Positions 1-6,480 of a stretch of 7,091 bases of DNA are shown in pieces. The notes beneath the pieces were generated by a model. It was not told the DNA's origin. It was given only the letters and a program-made list of their open reading frames with translations, and searched no databases. The translations under genes and the position numbers were made by a program. The first letter of the stretch is position 1. Each line of letters opens with the position of its first letter. The stretch comes from Planctomycetaceae bacterium. Its GTDB lineage: Bacteria; Planctomycetota; Planctomycetia; Pirellulales; Thermoguttaceae. The DNA is taken from NCBI GenBank assembly GCA_031282385.1, contig JAITDV010000157.1, forward strand, positions 1 to 7,091, given 5' to 3'.

Positions 1-944
1 ACATTGCGGAATATCTTAATTGTAAAGATAAATTGGTTGAAGTGAACTGTGCTTGTTTGCTCCGCGAAAGGGCAATGAGTGAACTTTGCGGTTATAAAAA
101 AGGGGCATTTACCGGAGCAATTGAAAATTATGAAGGAAAACTACAACAAGCAGACGGCGGAATACTGTTTCTTGATGAGATTGGCGAACTCGGATTGGAA
201 GAACAAGCTATGTTGCTTAAAGTAATTGATGGAGCGAAAGTTGATACACTGGGGGAAAAAGAAAATTACAAAAAAGCGGTTTCATTTATTTTATTTTGCG
301 CAACAAATAGAGATTTGGATCAAGAGGTAGCAGAAGGACGTTTTCGGGAAGATTTGTTATCCCGTATCAATCTTTGGCAATATGAATTGGAACCGTTGCG
401 AAAACGGACGGAAGAGATAATTGGAGAACTTGACAAAATAAATTTTGAAGATAAAGCCCGTGATAAATTTATTGAATTTGCCAAAACAGCGCAATGGCGT
501 GGTAATTGGCGGGATTTTAAGAATACATTAAAGCGGTTATCTGTGCGAGGACAACTGAACAAAACCGAATGTGTCTCAATAGAAAATGTACAATTTGAAA
601 TCGAACATTTACAATCGCAATGGTCAAAACGAAACGGGAATGTTCATACCGATCCCAATACTGTTCACAATCATGAATTGTTGAATCCGTTGGATTACCG
701 GAACGACATTTATTATCAGCGGCTTTGTGAAAAGTTGGGCAAAGAGAAAATCGAACAAAAACATCCTATCGATATTTTACAACTCCTTGCTGTGTTACGT
801 ATTTGCAAAGGAAAGAAAAATGCCGCTGAAACCGGTGAAATACTATATTCAAAAGACAAGAATCCATCAAGCCGAATAGGAAAATTTTTACATAAGAAAT
901 TTGGTTTGAGTTGGGAGTTGGCGAGGGTAATTGTTTCTGATTGA
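1..944 (+). CDS. rtcR: RtcR-type sigma-54-dependent transcriptional activator, C-terminal part (5' end outside window)
   Basis: The reading frame is already open at base 3 and ends with TGA at 942-944, leaving 313 codons of a longer protein. Seen: a GAFTGA loop (102-119), which contacts sigma-54; Walker B GGILFLDEIGEL with the catalytic DE near 174-179; a GRFREDLLSRIN arginine-finger region; WRGNWRDF in the sensor II position; and a C-terminal segment ending KFGLSWELARV. The phrasing LDEIGELGLEEQAMLLK, FREDLLSRINLW and the final FGLSWE match RtcR better than NtrC or PspF. Known of the family: RtcR has an N-terminal CARF domain that senses RNA ends and, with sigma-54, activates the RtcB/RtcA RNA ligase/cyclase genes. 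Walker A and CARF would lie left of the window, so the sensor cannot be checked. The TTG at 33 is an internal leucine codon, not a start. Its 3' end faces the LysM gene. No clear intrinsic terminator follows. An alternative is another CARF-linked sigma-54 activator. Confidence 0.88.
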   Translation, partial: IAEYLNCKDKLVEVNCACLLRERAMSELCGYKKGAFTGAIENYEGKLQQADGGILFLDEIGELGLEEQAMLLKVIDGAKVDTLGEKENYKKAVSFILFCATNRDLDQEVAEGRFREDLLSRINLWQYELEPLRKRTEEIIGELDKINFEDKARDKFIEFAKTAQWRGNWRDFKNTLKRLSVRGQLNKTECVSIENVQFEIEHLQSQWSKRNGNVHTDPNTVHNHELLNPLDYRNDIYYQRLCEKLGKEKIEQKHPIDILQLLAVLRICKGKKNAAETGEILYSKDKNPSSRIGKFLHKKFGLSWELARVIVSD

Positions 945-1126
945 ATTTTGGGGCGTCTATTCATACGGTTGAAATATACTCAAGGTAATTGTCTATTTTA
1001 AATCCATAAAAAATTAAATAGTTGCTCCTGAAAAAGTCTTTTTGTTGTTTTAATGGTAGCCAACTTGTTCGCGGCGAGTTCATCTGAGCATTTGAATGGG
1101 TACTCCTTGTCAATTAATTTTGATAA

Positions 1127-1323
1127 TAGACCTTTTCGCTAACCTGTAGGAGATCACCCCTGACCCCTCCTTCGGAGGCTTCTTCTTATTCCCCTCCTTC
1201 GGAGGCTTCTTCTTATTCCCCTCCTTCGGAGGGGTTAGGGGTGGTCTCGGAGGAGTTAAAGGCGGTTTTTCGTTGTAGGTTTTTTGTTACGTTGATGTAT
1301 TTTTAGGTTAGAGAAAAGGTCTA
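1127..1323. mobile_element. MITE-like element, copy A (197 bp, TA-bounded)
   Basis: The terminal inverted repeats are TAGACCTTTTCGCTAACCT (1127-1145) and AGGTTAGAGAAAAGGTCTA (1305-1323), complementary at 18 of 19 positions. TA at each outer edge fits a TA target duplication of the IS630/Tc1-mariner kind, which is an inference from the ends only. An inner inverted repeat follows: GAGATCACCCCTGACCCCTCC (1150-1170) against GGAGGGGTTAGGGGTGGTCTC (1228-1248), with 2 mismatches. Between these arms sits a short array of GC-rich hairpins. The last 91 bases (1233-1323) match 6166-6256 at 87 positions without gaps, and 1131-1170 matches 6040-6079 at 39 of 40. No transposase is encoded, so movement would need a transposase supplied in trans. 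Confidence 0.75.
1164..1234 (+). repeat. 27-bp tandem hairpin array inside MITE copy A
   Basis: Two full units (1164-1190 and 1191-1217) and a partial third (1218-1234). Each contains the palindrome CCTCCTTCGGAGG, and the full units add the spacer CTTCTTCTTATT. The last palindrome widens to CCCCTCCTTCGGAGGGG, a 7-bp stem with a TTC loop (GAA loop on the other strand). All units point the same way, unlike the array in copy B. Confidence 0.85.
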
Positions 1324-1447
1324 ATATTTGCAAGGTTTTAAGGAAAATCTCGGATAAAACAATAACCATATAGCAAATTATAACTCTAAATTACAACCAG
1401 ATAAGCCTAGAATTTATGCACCAAATGACTTTTTCAGGGACAACTAG

Positions 1448-1475
1448 ATAAAGAAACACACAACTTAATTGTTAC
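1448..1475 (+). repeat. 28-bp direct repeat, copy 1
   Basis: This stretch matches 6325-6352 at 24 of 28 positions; the shared core is AAACACAC followed by ACT, AAT and GTTAC. In both places it sits just beside a family R sequence (right-arm fragment here, complete R2 at the other site). It may be a flanking part of the R family or the remains of a larger duplicated segment. Confidence 0.5.
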
Positions 1476-1478
1476 AAA

Positions 1479-1499
1479 AATTCAAATGTGAGCAGTTTA
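1479..1499 (+). repeat. Partial family R repeat (right arm only), abutting the LysM stop codon
   Basis: The bases TTCAAATGTGAGCAGTTTA resemble the right arm of R2, AATGTGTGAACAGTTTA, allowing a two-base gap and a substitution. It ends exactly where the TAA stop of the minus-strand LysM gene begins (1500-1502). No left arm or core hairpin is recognisable upstream, so this is at most a remnant. The resemblance is short and could be partly chance. Confidence 0.35.
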
Positions 1500-4400
1500 T
1501 TAATGTGCGGTTGATATGTAACTTGATGCTGTTGCCGTGGGCAAATTTATTTCCATTCCCGGTTTCAAATCACGGGCTGATTTGAGCTTGTCGGAGTTGA
1601 ATCGAATTATTTCACTCCAACGTGTTGTATCTCTGAGTTGTTCTTGTGCGATTTTGAAAACGGAATCGCCTTGTTTTACAATGTATTTTGTTCCTGACGA
1701 TTGAGTTTTTATTGGTTGTGTTGTAGTTGGTGAGTTTGGTTGTGATGTTTTGGTTTGTGAGGTTGTTGTGTTGTTGTTTCGTGAGTTGTAGCGGCTATTT
1801 TGCGCAAGTATATTTCCATAATTTGCTCTCAAATAATCTGCTGTCGGAATTTCTATCTGCGTTCCTTCAACCGGAATCCATGCTGCGCCGCGATTACGGT
1901 TATGAACTGCCAACGCACGATACAACAAACCTGTACCATAATAATTATCACAAATCGACATGTATGTGTCGCCCGCTTTAACAGTGTACAATTCCGCATT
2001 TGCCGGTGAACGTGTTATTTCACGATCAAGTTGGCTGTGATAATTCGGAGCAACAGTACCTGTTGGTAAAACTTTACCGGAATTTTGTAACTGAACAGCT
2101 GCCGGATCACGCGTCAATGGTAAATGACGATAACCTGGATTACTTTCCGCTAACACCGCGGGAGCTTCTTCATGCAATGTTTCTAACGCATTTTGCAACG
2201 TTTTAGTTACATTATCCGAATCTGGAGTATTCGATGGTAACAATGTAGATAATGTATTACTTTGGGGATCATCAGGGTCAATTGGTACTGGTACTGGTAT
2301 TGGTGTTACGTGTGTAGGCGAATTTATTGCGGCAAGCGGTGCGGGATTATTCGTTTCATTAAATAATTTTGCTCCGTCGGAATTATCATTTGTCTTATCA
2401 GAATTTTTGTTACGATTATTTGTTATATTGTTGTCAAATTTGAGAGTCGGTGATATTGCGGTATTGACAGGTTGATTGTTGGTCGAATTATTTGAGTCTG
2501 TTGCAGGAATTTTAGCAATATCTTTTTGCGCAACAGAAATTGTTTTTGTATTTGTCGGTTGCGGCGGTGCAACTGATTCAAGCGGTATCCGTACTACGGG
2601 TTCAATATTAGAATCAGCGGCTACAGGTGAAAATTTTTCTACCGGTACAACAGCTTCGGTTGGCGGAATTGACGGAGTAGATTCGTTTGAAACTACCGTT
2701 TGTAATGGTCGCATTGAAACAATATCGGGCAAAGTAACATCACTTTTGGTTGGAATCGGCGGCGTTGTTTCTGTGAAATGCGGTTGTGCCTTGTTATCTG
2801 CAACAATTGACGATGTGTTTTGATTTTGTGTAACAGAAATTGGTTGTTTTGATTTATCTGCCGCAGAAATTTCAGTAACCGGCGTCTTGTTCTGATTCGG
2901 ATTCAAATTATAATCCGGCGGAGGAACTCGCAATGTCGAATCTGTATCGGTCAAAACAGTTGGTTTAGACTCTGTAACCAGTAATGTTTCCATTGGAGAT
3001 GATTTAATTTCTTTCTTATCGGATTTATTGCCAGCAGAAATTGGGGGCAATTTCGCCTTATCTGTTGAATTAGAATCAAGCGGCGGTTGATTTGTTGGTT
3101 CAAGTTGATTATTTGTTACAGAAATTGGAGTACTATTATTAGCATTGAGCTGTACCATTTCTTGATTGGGTTTGATTGAAAAATTTTCAGAAGATTTAAT
3201 ATCAGATTTCGTGTCGGGCTTTCCAATAGATTTTTCAACATTTTTTTCTTCCGCTTTTTTTTCTGTAATCTCTTTTTTCTTTTCAACAATATCCACATTA
3301 CCGCCTGCTAAAACAATATTATTCGAATTCGATTGACTATTATCAAGCGGCGGATTATCGGACGGTGATGTTATGTTATTTTTGTCATGTATATTTGCAG
3401 TATTTGTTGTGTTACTAGGTTCGGACGTGTTAGTTGAAAACGTGCCGGGCGTATTATTGTCGAATAGAAAATCATTATTGGTTTGTGGAATTGGTGGTGT
3501 TGCAGGATTCTCTGGGGACGAACTACCAAAAATATGATCCAAATTCGCATCAATCGGAGGCGGTACAGTTACGGGAGCTGAACTTGTTGTAAAAACCGGC
3601 TCAGGATTAGGACTGCTTAACGTATTGTCAAGTGAATTATTGGTAGGCGGAGGATTGACCGAAAAATTATTGTTCGGTGTTTTGTTCTGTGTTAAAGTTT
3701 GTTCGTGTGGTTGTGGTGTTATTGTATTAATATTTTCATTTTTGGGTTCAGGTGTAATTTGTGTTAGGTTATTATTGACAGATGTATTTTTGTTATCGTT
3801 TCTGGGCAAATAATCAGAAGATACAATACTAGGAGCAACATCGCGGCTAGAGTTATTATTTGTGTTATTTATGTTTTCTTTTTGTGTTAGCGGTGTTGAA
3901 TTATCGGTATTGTTGTTTGTTTGATCGTCTGGATTTACTGCTGCAATATTCGAGTCGATTTTAGGATTGATAATTGATCTGATTCCAATATAACCGGCAA
4001 TAAGCAACAACAACGCAACAGCAAGAATTGCAGATTTTATCAACACATTTTGCCATGACGAACCTTCATAAATATCGTTGTCATCTCCGTACAAATCGGT
4101 TGAATATGATGTTATTGGAGTATCGGTGCGATTTTCGGTAACAATATTTGATTTTGTGTTTATTGTTTTATTTATTTTTGAACCGGACAAATTTTCAGGT
4201 GCAGATTGTATATCAATTTGAGATTGTTTTTTGTCCTGATTATTAATCCGGTCGGTAACATAATTAGCGTTATCAATTTCAGTCGTGTTATTGAGATTGT
4301 CATCTATTTTTAATGTGAAATATGACGGAATAATTTTAATAAGTTGCAAAAATAATTTGCCGACAACTGACAATTTAGTTCGTACCGCAAGTATCGATTT

Positions 4401-4742
4401 ACTGCAAGAATAAATCGGCGAACAAATTTTCGTAACGATATTGATCAAATCTTTCATATAATTCGTATGCAATTTTGTTTCATCTTGATTAGAAGCGCCG
4501 GCATTATTTGTAACAGAAATGTTATTTATTAATGCGGCTAATCCTTCATTGTCATCATAATTATCATCGCCGGAATTATTGTTGTCGTTATTGTTATTGC
4601 CGATGGAAGATGAGGCGGCAATGGATTCTGTTTTATTGCGTGAAGGGAACGGCAACGGTTTTATTTCAGGCGTGTTGTTATCTGGTAAAGTTGCGGAAAT
4701 TTCCAAATCGGAAGCGGAATTGGAATGATTTTTATTTGACAT
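1500..4742 (-). CDS. Large Asn-rich single-pass membrane protein with two C-terminal LysM domains
   Basis: A complete 1080-residue frame from ATG (4742-4740) to TAA (1502-1500). Residues 1-100 are Asn/Ser/Asp-rich; 112-142 is a basic, partly hydrophobic stretch that may lie on the membrane. A clear membrane helix spans about 233-257 (LIKSAILAVALLLLIAGYIG). Residues 260-900 are low complexity and rich in Asn, Thr, Pro and Ser, with a Lys/Glu patch near 488-505. LysM 1 covers about 916-967 (YTVKAGDTYMSICDNYYG) and LysM 2 about 1018-1068 (YIVKQGDSVFKIAQ). LysM binds N-acetylglucosamine-containing glycans such as peptidoglycan, so the C-terminus should be periplasmic and the N-terminus cytoplasmic. 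The inferred role is a membrane tether reaching the wall through a long flexible linker. It starts 72 bp after rsmH on the same strand, where many bacteria have ftsL, suggesting a wall or division role. No Shine-Dalgarno precedes the ATG (upstream reads CAAATATAAAA). No enzymatic domain is visible. Confidence 0.9.
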   Translation of the reverse strand: MSNKNHSNSASDLEISATLPDNNTPEIKPLPFPSRNKTESIAASSSIGNNNNDNNNSGDDNYDDNEGLAALINNISVTNNAGASNQDETKLHTNYMKDLINIVTKICSPIYSCSKSILAVRTKLSVVGKLFLQLIKIIPSYFTLKIDDNLNNTTEIDNANYVTDRINNQDKKQSQIDIQSAPENLSGSKINKTINTKSNIVTENRTDTPITSYSTDLYGDDNDIYEGSSWQNVLIKSAILAVALLLLIAGYIGIRSIINPKIDSNIAAVNPDDQTNNNTDNSTPLTQKENINNTNNNSSRDVAPSIVSSDYLPRNDNKNTSVNNNLTQITPEPKNENINTITPQPHEQTLTQNKTPNNNFSVNPPPTNNSLDNTLSSPNPEPVFTTSSAPVTVPPPIDANLDHIFGSSSPENPATPPIPQTNNDFLFDNNTPGTFSTNTSEPSNTTNTANIHDKNNITSPSDNPPLDNSQSNSNNIVLAGGNVDIVEKKKEITEKKAEEKNVEKSIGKPDTKSDIKSSENFSIKPNQEMVQLNANNSTPISVTNNQLEPTNQPPLDSNSTDKAKLPPISAGNKSDKKEIKSSPMETLLVTESKPTVLTDTDSTLRVPPPDYNLNPNQNKTPVTEISAADKSKQPISVTQNQNTSSIVADNKAQPHFTETTPPIPTKSDVTLPDIVSMRPLQTVVSNESTPSIPPTEAVVPVEKFSPVAADSNIEPVVRIPLESVAPPQPTNTKTISVAQKDIAKIPATDSNNSTNNQPVNTAISPTLKFDNNITNNRNKNSDKTNDNSDGAKLFNETNNPAPLAAINSPTHVTPIPVPVPIDPDDPQSNTLSTLLPSNTPDSDNVTKTLQNALETLHEEAPAVLAESNPGYRHLPLTRDPAAVQLQNSGKVLPTGTVAPNYHSQLDREITRSPANAELYTVKAGDTYMSICDNYYGTGLLYRALAVHNRNRGAAWIPVEGTQIEIPTADYLRANYGNILAQNSRYNSRNNNTTTSQTKTSQPNSPTTTQPIKTQSSGTKYIVKQGDSVFKIAQEQLRDTTRWSEIIRFNSDKLKSARDLKPGMEINLPTATASSYISTAH

Positions 4743-4814
4743 TTTTATATTTGCGAGTGATCGGTTTTAATTTTTAAAAGTCGTAACAAGTAACGTAATT
4801 TTGAATCAGAAAAA

Positions 4815-5792
4815 TTACTTGTTATCGCCAACAAAAGATGCACATCTTAATTTTGCGCTTCTTGATCGCGGATTTTGTTGTAGTTCTGTTTGTGAGGAAA
4901 TGATGGGTTTTTTGGTAATGATTTTCCAATTGGGGTTATTTCTGAATGTATTTTTTACGATTTTGTCTTCGAGAGCGTGGAAACTTATGACAATTATTTT
5001 TCCGTTTTGTTTTAATATTTTTGGAGCAATATTTAGTATTGTTTCGAGAGAATCAAGTTCTTTGTTTACAGCGATTCTCAATGCTTGAAATGTTTTGGTG
5101 GCGGGGTCAATTATAATTGAGCGTGAGTTGTATGATTTGAAATTTATTATTCTTTTTTTAGGTACGCAATTTCTTACAATTTCTGCAAGTTCGATAGCAG
5201 TTTCAATATCTTTTGTTTTACGTTTTGTGATAATTTCGTGTGCGATTTTTCGGGCGTATTTTTCTTCGCTGTATTTGAAAATCAAATATGCAATATCTTC
5301 TTCTTTGAGACGGTTTATGAGTGCGTATGCGGGTTCGCCTTCGGTTGTGTCGAATCGCAAATCGAGTTTGCCATAAGCGTTGAAGCTGAAGCCGCGTTCT
5401 TGATCGTTTAATTGGTCGCTTGACAATCCGAGATCAAGTAAAATACCGTCAACTTTATCAATACCCAACATTGTCAAAGCATCCGGCGTATAAATGTAAT
5501 TTGCATGTACAAGCCGAATTGAACCTTCGGAGTGGATAAGTGAATTTGAATTATCGTTGCAAAAAATTCTTTTGAAGCGCAATTCTGTACGATTTATTGC
5601 GGCAGCGTCGCTGTCAATTCCAATGATAGTACCTTTTGTTTTGATTTTTTTGTATATAGCTTCAGTGTGTCCGCCGCCGCCAAGAGTACAGTCAACATAA
5701 ACTCCGCCAATAACAGGATTCAGCAACTCAATCATCTTGTCCGTCATTATTGGAACATGAACCGTTCTGTCTGAATATTCTTTAAAATCCAT
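4815..5792 (-). CDS. rsmH: 16S rRNA (cytosine(1402)-N(4))-methyltransferase RsmH (MraW)
   Basis: RsmH uses S-adenosylmethionine to methylate N4 of C1402 in the decoding centre of 16S rRNA. Motifs in order on 325 residues: HVPIM (12-16), the SAM loop DCTLGGGGHT (34-43), GIDSD (58-62), LLDLGLSSDQL (118-128), RGFSF (133-137), LDLRFD (143-148; usually LDMRxD), ATKTFQALRIAVNKEL (231-246), SFHALEDKIVK (270-280) and the C-terminal NPRSRSAKLR (307-316). Length is normal for the family (E. coli 313). About ten extra residues near 78-91 (CNDNSNSLIHSEGS) and a few near 212-228 look like lineage insertions. I chose ATG at 5792-5790. The TTG directly before it (5795) is in frame but less likely, and neither has a Shine-Dalgarno. 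The gene is the first of an apparent two-gene operon with the LysM gene. No convincing promoter was found in 5793-5874. Confidence 0.97.
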   Translation of the reverse strand: MDFKEYSDRTVHVPIMTDKMIELLNPVIGGVYVDCTLGGGGHTEAIYKKIKTKGTIIGIDSDAAAINRTELRFKRIFCNDNSNSLIHSEGSIRLVHANYIYTPDALTMLGIDKVDGILLDLGLSSDQLNDQERGFSFNAYGKLDLRFDTTEGEPAYALINRLKEEDIAYLIFKYSEEKYARKIAHEIITKRKTKDIETAIELAEIVRNCVPKKRIINFKSYNSRSIIIDPATKTFQALRIAVNKELDSLETILNIAPKILKQNGKIIVISFHALEDKIVKNTFRNNPNWKIITKKPIISSQTELQQNPRSRSAKLRCASFVGDNK

Positions 5793-5874
5793 CAATTTAA
5801 AATAAGTTACAAATTACCCGAAAAAAAACTCATCTGCGAATAATAACAATTTCACGATTTCAAGAAAAGAGCAA

Positions 5875-5973
5875 TTTTAAACTGATTGCACTTTAAATTT
5901 CATTTGTCACCGCCTGCTTACCTATCGGAAAGCGGGCAACGATAAACGAAATTTAAAGTGTGAACAGTTGAAA
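5875..5973 (-). repeat. Family R palindromic repeat, copy R1 (inverted relative to R2 and R3)
   Basis: The ends are inverted repeats: ACTGATTGCACTTTAAATTT on the left and AAATTTAAAGTGTGAACAGT on the right, mismatched at only a few positions. The middle can form a hairpin, GCCTGCTT against AAGCGGGC, with loop ACCTATCGGA. Read on the minus strand, the core TTTCCGATAGGTAA is identical to that of R2 and similar to R3. The repeat begins about 80 bp upstream of the rsmH start and could carry promoter or leader functions, but nothing proves this. No reading frame. Confidence 0.7.
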
Positions 5974-6035
5974 GCAACAACACGATATTAACGTAAACAA
6001 CCCTTATTTATCCAATTCCCATTAGCAGCAAGCAG

Positions 6036-6256
6036 TATCCCTTTTCGCTAACCTGTAGGAGACCACCCCTGACCCCTCCGAAGGAGGGGAATAATTCGCC
6101 TCCTTCGGAGGTATCTTCTTATTCGCCTCCTTCGGAGGCATCTTCTTATTCCCCTCCTTCGGAGGGGTTAGGGGTGGTCTCGGAGGAGTTAAAGGCGGTT
6201 TTTTGTTGTAGGTTTTTTGTTGCGTTGACGTATTTTTAGGTTAGAGACAAGGTCTA
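6036..6256. mobile_element. MITE-like element, copy B (221 bp, TA-bounded)
   Basis: Second copy of the element at 1127-1323. The left end TATCCCTTTTCGCTAACCT (6036-6054) and right end AGGTTAGAGACAAGGTCTA (6238-6256) keep TA at both edges but have drifted more than copy A. The inner inverted repeat is much better preserved: 6059-6094 and 6146-6181 are reverse complements over 36 bases with one mismatch. Copy B is 24 bp longer, through one extra hairpin unit. It lies between R1 and R2 in the rsmH upstream region. No coding sequence is present. Confidence 0.75.
6073..6167 (+). repeat. Hairpin array inside MITE copy B, with one inverted unit
   Basis: Four palindromes lie in a row. The first (6073-6089) reads CCCCTCCGAAGGAGGGG and is inverted relative to the others. 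Two 27-bp units follow (6097-6123 and 6124-6150), each with GCCTCCTTCGGAGG and a TATCTTCTTATT or CATCTTCTTATT spacer. The last (6151-6167) is CCCCTCCTTCGGAGGGG. The inversion includes the spacer: 6073-6094 is the exact reverse complement of 6146-6167. Confidence 0.85.
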
Positions 6257-6324
6257 TTAGAGTTGTTCGGAAAATTATGTTGTTCCGTGCGGATTTATTG
6301 GGCTTGTATAACAGAATTGTTGCA

Positions 6325-6352
6325 ATAAAAAAACACACGACTGAATAGTTAC
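6325..6352 (+). repeat. 28-bp direct repeat, copy 2
   Basis: Partner of 1448-1475 with 24 of 28 positions identical. Here it lies three bases left of the complete R2 repeat, which suggests the motif travels with, or marks the border of, family R. Confidence 0.5.
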
Positions 6353-6355
6353 GTG

Positions 6356-6480
6356 TTTTAAACTGTTTGCAACTTATACTGCTCGTACTATAAATTGCAT
6401 GACTCAAGAGCGTAAAAGCCTGTTTTCCGATAGGTAAACAGACGCGGGTAAAGGAAATTTAATGTGTGAACAGTTTAAAA
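6356..6480 (+). repeat. Family R palindromic repeat, copy R2
   Basis: A 125-bp copy starting TTTTAAACTGTTTGCAACTT and ending AATGTGTGAACAGTTTAAAA; the outer 12 bases on each side (TTTTAAACTGTT) are perfect inverted repeats. The core CTGTTTTCCGATAGGTAAACAG forms a hairpin, CTGTTT against AAACAG. The right half matches the reverse complement of R1 and the right half of R3. The left half is longer than in R1. No reading frame is supported. Confidence 0.7.

Larger units (their letters stand above)
1019..1446. mobile_element. Inverted-repeat-flanked element, probably a decayed non-autonomous transposon, hosting a nested MITE
   Basis: The left end TAGTTGCTCCTGAAAAAGTC (1019-1038) is matched in reverse complement by GACTTTTTCAGGGACAACTA (1427-1446), with 18 of 20 positions identical. 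Both ends are bordered by TA, which would suit an element that duplicates a TA target, but a longer duplication is not visible. Removing the nested element at 1127-1323 leaves about 230 bp with no coding potential that I can see. It lies between two convergent genes, so insertion there would be tolerated. The inverted repeat is directly visible; calling it a mobile element is inference. Confidence 0.5.

Noticed and set aside
1164..1234. CRISPR array
   Set aside because: The repeated unit is 27 bp in direct tandem with nearly identical 12-bp spacers; there are no variable spacers and no cas genes in view.
1218..1270. GC-rich hairpin of MITE copy A as an intrinsic terminator between the convergent genes
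   Set aside because: The stem is not followed directly by a T-run on either strand; the TTTTT at 1266-1270 is over 30 bases from the stem. It may still slow transcription, but it does not fit the usual terminator pattern.
2476..2823. Open plus-strand frame of 115 codons opposite the LysM gene
   Set aside because: It is the antisense reading of the low-complexity linker; its composition mirrors the real gene, and it has no ribosome binding site or recognisable domain. The same applies to the smaller plus-strand frames at 1727-2206, 3625-3813 and 4532-4777.
4801..5376. Plus-strand frames opposite rsmH (4801-5088 and 5095-5376)
   Set aside because: They overlap conserved RsmH motifs in antisense and have no family resemblance.
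5793..5874. Promoter for rsmH on the minus strand
   Set aside because: Single hexamers such as TTGAAA and TATTAT occur, but with a spacing of about 12 bases, too short for a standard promoter.
6189..6407. Minus-strand frame of 72 codons across the right end of MITE copy B
   Set aside because: It starts in one repeat family and ends in another, has no domain, and its sequence is explained by the MITE and R2.
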